Shown here in pieces: positions 61,689 to 64,000 of a DNA stretch of 64,000 nt; the first letter of the stretch is position 1; every line of letters begins with the position of its first letter. Source of the DNA: Vibrio neonatus (GTDB taxonomy: Bacteria > Pseudomonadota > Gammaproteobacteria > Enterobacterales > Vibrionaceae); NCBI RefSeq assembly GCF_024346975.1, contig NZ_AP024885.1, positions 1,550,001-1,614,000 on the forward strand, written 5' to 3'. A model generated the notes under the pieces. That model was given only the letters and a program-made list of their open reading frames with translations, did no database searches and had not been told where the DNA came from. The translations under genes were made by a program, and so were the position numbers.

Positions 61689-62039
61689 ATGGAAATGCTC
61701 ATTGTTTCATCGGAACAGCAGAAACGCATGATTATGCTTTTTATTCGTAAGAAAGCATCAATGTCGGACAAAGCGCTGTTAAAGAATTTGGATGCTCATC
61801 AGGTTAACTCTTCGGTTTATCCAGCCTTTAAGCAGGCTTCTGATTTGCGTGTGGAGCGTATTGCTTTGCCTTTATATGATGAGAGAACCGCTAAGCAAGA
61901 AGGTGGGGATTTCTTATATCGTTATCTATCAAAAGGATATATTTGCTTGGGTAACTATACTGGCGAGCCTAAACCTGATTTAACTCCTTGGGGGGTACGC
62001 TCGGTGCGTATGTTACCTAAAGTGGGCTTTGGTTTATAA
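61689..62039 (+). CDS. Hypothetical protein
   Basis: 116 residues from the ATG at 61689, which has AAGGA upstream. A longer frame starting inside the repeat (MQISRPDPA...) is an artefact of the repeat. The sequence starts MEMLIVSSEQQKRMIMLFIRKK and ends WGVRSVRMLPKVGFGL; predicted soluble and basic. No family is recognised. The ending is not repeat-derived. Confidence 0.6.
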   Translation: MEMLIVSSEQQKRMIMLFIRKKASMSDKALLKNLDAHQVNSSVYPAFKQASDLRVERIALPLYDERTAKQEGGDFLYRYLSKGYICLGNYTGEPKPDLTPWGVRSVRMLPKVGFGL

Positions 62040-62142
62040 GCCCTGTAAATTGCCCATCTATTTTCAACTTTGCTTTAGCGCGCATTTAAGCGCACATTGA
62101 AAGACAGTATACCGTTACACACAGTTTAAGGATCAAGACACA

Positions 62143-62733
62143 ATGAGTGAGCTAACCCCTCAACAAGAACACGCCATTGCCACATTTAAAGCTTGTATGC
62201 ACTTTCCTGAGAATGGCTTTCATGACTTAATCATTGAACTGTGTAAAACCTATCAACTCTCTTTTCAAAAAGTTCGTAAAGCGTTAGTCAGTTCGCAAGT
62301 AAAGCTGGAAAAGAAAATCCGTCATCAGTTTGACAGTGTCGCTCCGCAAGAGTTGACCAAGCAGGCATGGCTTGAGAGTGTGCATACGCAACTGAAAGAG
62401 TTAGCCAAAGACAATATTTCGGTAATGTCGGCGCTACAAGGCAATCCTCACTACCAAAAAGCAATAGCGTCTATTCAAGCGTCAATCCAAAGTGAACATG
62501 AGCGTGAAGTCATATTAGAAGATCTCTTTTTAGCTTATGAAAAACAAGTGTTTAAACCATTAGCCACCATGTTGCATACCACCCCGCTTTATTGGAAGTT
62601 AATGCGCGCTGAAGAAATACATATTATGACGCCAGAGTATCAAAAGCACTTTATTGACTACCCTGATTATATGGAAGCGGCCAACCATCTATTTGAACTG
62701 CAGCAACAAGTAAGAGATCGAGTATTTAACTAA
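62143..62733 (+). CDS. Hypothetical helical protein
   Basis: 196 residues, predicted all-helical and cytosolic, starting MSELTPQQEHAIATFKACMHF behind an AAGGA-type site. No signal, membrane segment or known motif. The ending HLFELQQQVRDRVFN suggests an amphipathic helix. Family not recognised. Confidence 0.6.
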   Translation: MSELTPQQEHAIATFKACMHFPENGFHDLIIELCKTYQLSFQKVRKALVSSQVKLEKKIRHQFDSVAPQELTKQAWLESVHTQLKELAKDNISVMSALQGNPHYQKAIASIQASIQSEHEREVILEDLFLAYEKQVFKPLATMLHTTPLYWKLMRAEEIHIMTPEYQKHFIDYPDYMEAANHLFELQQQVRDRVFN

Positions 62734-62754
62734 TACTTAAATTAATTAACACCT

Positions 62755-62829
62755 AACTATGTTTTGAGTAACTGTACTTTAAGTAACTATGTTTCAAGTA
62801 ACTATGCTTTAAGTATCCATGCTTTAAAC
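62755..62829 (+). repeat. Five imperfect 15-bp tandem repeats
   Basis: Unit consensus AACTATGCTTTAAGT repeated from 62755, 62770, 62785, 62800 and 62815. Adjacent units differ at one to five positions. It lies in the gap before the RsuA-like gene. Confidence 0.85.
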
Positions 62830-62882
62830 AGCAGCGTATTGAAAAATAAGATAAAGGTTAAAAATAATGCAATGTGATAGCT

Positions 62883-63575
62883 ATGCGTCTTGATAAATTT
62901 GTTTGTAAAAGCACCGACTTAAATAAAATAGATGCATTGTTTCATATTCATAACGGGCACGTTTCTATTAATGGCAATATAGAGACGAAAGAACAAACCC
63001 AAGTACATGAAAACAATGTCATAAAGTTAAATAATCAAGTGCTTACCCCTCGACCTTTTCGGTATATTGTAATGAATAAACTAAGTGGCACTATTTGTTC
63101 TAATATCGACGAAGTCTATCCCTCATTATTTAATTCAATGCAAATAGAGAAGGTCTCAGAGCTGCATATCGCCGGACGTTTAGATGCCGATACCACAGGT
63201 ATGGTATTAATCACGGATGACGGACGCTGGTCATTTGCTATCACCAATCCACAGCATAAGTGCCCCAAGGTTTATCGTGTCACTCTTGCTAAAGATATTG
63301 CAGCTGATGCCAAAGAGAGATTTAAACAAGGTATCTTACTGCAAGGAGAGTCTGCGCCTACGCGCCCTGCTACTTTAGAGGTGCTATCAGAGAAAGACGT
63401 TCGTCTATGTATCGTTGAAGGGAAGTTCCATCAGGTGAAGCGCATGTTCTCAGCAATAGGCAATCGAGTGGTTAGCCTGCACAGAGAGCAAATAGGCACA
63501 TTAACATTAGATGTTGAGCCGGGGCAGTGGCGTTACCTTTCACCACAAGAAGTGCATTCATTTAGCAAAGAATAG
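62883..63575 (+). CDS. rsuA: RsuA-family 16S rRNA pseudouridine synthase
   Basis: 230 residues from the ATG at 62883 (a GTG 9 nt upstream is the alternative). An S4-type N-terminus (MRLDKFVCKSTDLNKIDA...HNGHVSINGN) precedes the catalytic domain: catalytic Asp in HIAGRLDADTTGMVLITDDG, then VEGKFHQVKRMFSAIGNRVVSLHREQIG. Length is the same as E. coli RsuA (231), which makes pseudouridine 516 in 16S rRNA. The S4 region is diverged, so a paralogue such as RluE-like is possible. Confidence 0.83.
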   Translation: MRLDKFVCKSTDLNKIDALFHIHNGHVSINGNIETKEQTQVHENNVIKLNNQVLTPRPFRYIVMNKLSGTICSNIDEVYPSLFNSMQIEKVSELHIAGRLDADTTGMVLITDDGRWSFAITNPQHKCPKVYRVTLAKDIAADAKERFKQGILLQGESAPTRPATLEVLSEKDVRLCIVEGKFHQVKRMFSAIGNRVVSLHREQIGTLTLDVEPGQWRYLSPQEVHSFSKE

Positions 63576-64000
63576 TCATTATTCACTATTTCAAATAAAT
63601 TCCACGTTTCCTAAATAATAATTCAATTAATAGAAATCAAGTCACATATTAACTTATAAATAGAATTCATTTCTCATTAATATATAAATGGTTTTTAATA
63701 TTTCATTTTTAATGATTGCAACTACTTCACCCTAATACTTATTGGTTATTAAGTGACGAAAAATGAAAGTTTTGTTCTTATATATGGATGATTTTGATTT
63801 TTTTATATTGATTTATATCAAAAGCATAAGTGAGTAATATACTATAAAATTTAGTAACACGCGTGTGAGGGAACTAGCTCGCATAGATATAAGTCAATCT
63901 TTCGATCACCTTTATTAACTAAGTATTGTCGTTAGTTGTTTTATGCCTATCTGAGTTATCGCTAATTAGGTTTAATGAGTTTGTTCGCTTTATAGTTAGT
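63576..64000. other. AT-rich non-coding region at the right edge
   Basis: 425 bp, with no ORF of plausible length or ribosome site. It probably holds the promoter of a gene beyond the window. It contains one perfect FNR-like site. Confidence 0.4.
63808..63821. promoter_or_regulatory. FNR-like site
   Basis: TTGAT-TTAT-ATCAA: a perfect match to the FNR core TTGAT-N4-ATCAA in an intergenic region at the right edge. Confidence 0.55.

Noticed and set aside
1-64000. tRNA, rRNA or CRISPR arrays
   Set aside because: No cloverleaf with TTCGA-type loop, no rRNA core sequence and no regularly spaced direct repeats were seen.

Overview
The window looks like chromosomal DNA of a marine gammaproteobacterium in the Vibrionaceae, most likely Vibrio or a close relative. 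Base composition is moderately AT-rich. The copA/copG copper genes, the Fdh cluster beside tupABC and moeA, and the response regulator/kinase pair next to an ompV-like gene are all arrangements familiar from vibrios. This placement rests on gene content and order; no database was searched. No rRNA, tRNA or CRISPR array was seen.

Layout. (1) 1-5.4 kb: the cut end of an unidentified minus-strand gene, then a copper-handling locus: a MerR-type regulator, a three-HMA-domain CopA ATPase, a 20-residue membrane peptide overlapping the copA stop, a 37-residue Cys-tailed membrane protein, a small exported protein and CopG (DUF411). Two nearly identical MerR-type spaced promoters drive the two minus-strand units. 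(2) 5.4-9.1 kb: an exported ParB-like protein, an EamA exporter preceded by a possible 35-codon leader ORF, and an NRAMP-fold transporter lacking the canonical metal-site motif. (3) 9.2-12.4 kb: an accessory patch with an AT-rich ApeA-like HEPN protein (candidate anti-phage RNase) and a complete IS256-family element with 29-bp inverted repeats and an 8-bp target duplication. (4) 12.4-19.4 kb: a lipoprotein, a U32-family protein, an AEC permease, DUF3861, YehS (DUF1456) and a DEAD-box helicase. (5) 19.4-33.9 kb: a formate dehydrogenase region. The minus-strand run encodes DUF3305, DUF3306, a polyferredoxin, a TorD-type chaperone, a small Tat protein, FdhA, FdhB, cytochrome b and a membrane protein. 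The divergent plus-strand run encodes FdhD, the TupABC tungstate transporter, MobA and a MobB-MoeA fusion. Together they supply metal, cofactor, sulfuration and assembly for one enzyme. (6) 34-44 kb: an RluA-type pseudouridine synthase, RecQ, a rhodanese, an arginine-type ABC transporter (artP, artI, artQ, artM) and FadD.

(7) 44.3-54.8 kb: a maltodextrin or cyclodextrin locus. A TrmB-type regulator, a cytoplasmic cyclomaltodextrinase and malGFE-like genes run leftward. A monomeric porin, an LpxD paralogue, a lipoprotein and malK run rightward. Two CRP-like sites lie in the divergent control region. (8) 55-60 kb: MipA/OmpV, DUF3019, a response regulator and kinase resembling CarRS (VprAB), a lipoprotein and an OmpV-like protein. 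(9) 60-64 kb: a Gly/Ala-rich hairpin protein, a DUF465 protein, two unknown proteins and an RsuA-type pseudouridine synthase.

The most unusual structure is a family of 23-bp repeats beginning GGGGTCAGGTCTTGAAATTT. Nine copies lie between 42.2 and 61.7 kb, mostly as inverted pairs enclosing 9 to about 1,117 bp. They sit just behind stop codons, and in two genes they supply the last four residues and the stop codon. They resemble REP/RAYT-type repeats, but no transposase is in the window. One pair encloses the Gly/Ala-rich gene as apparent cargo.
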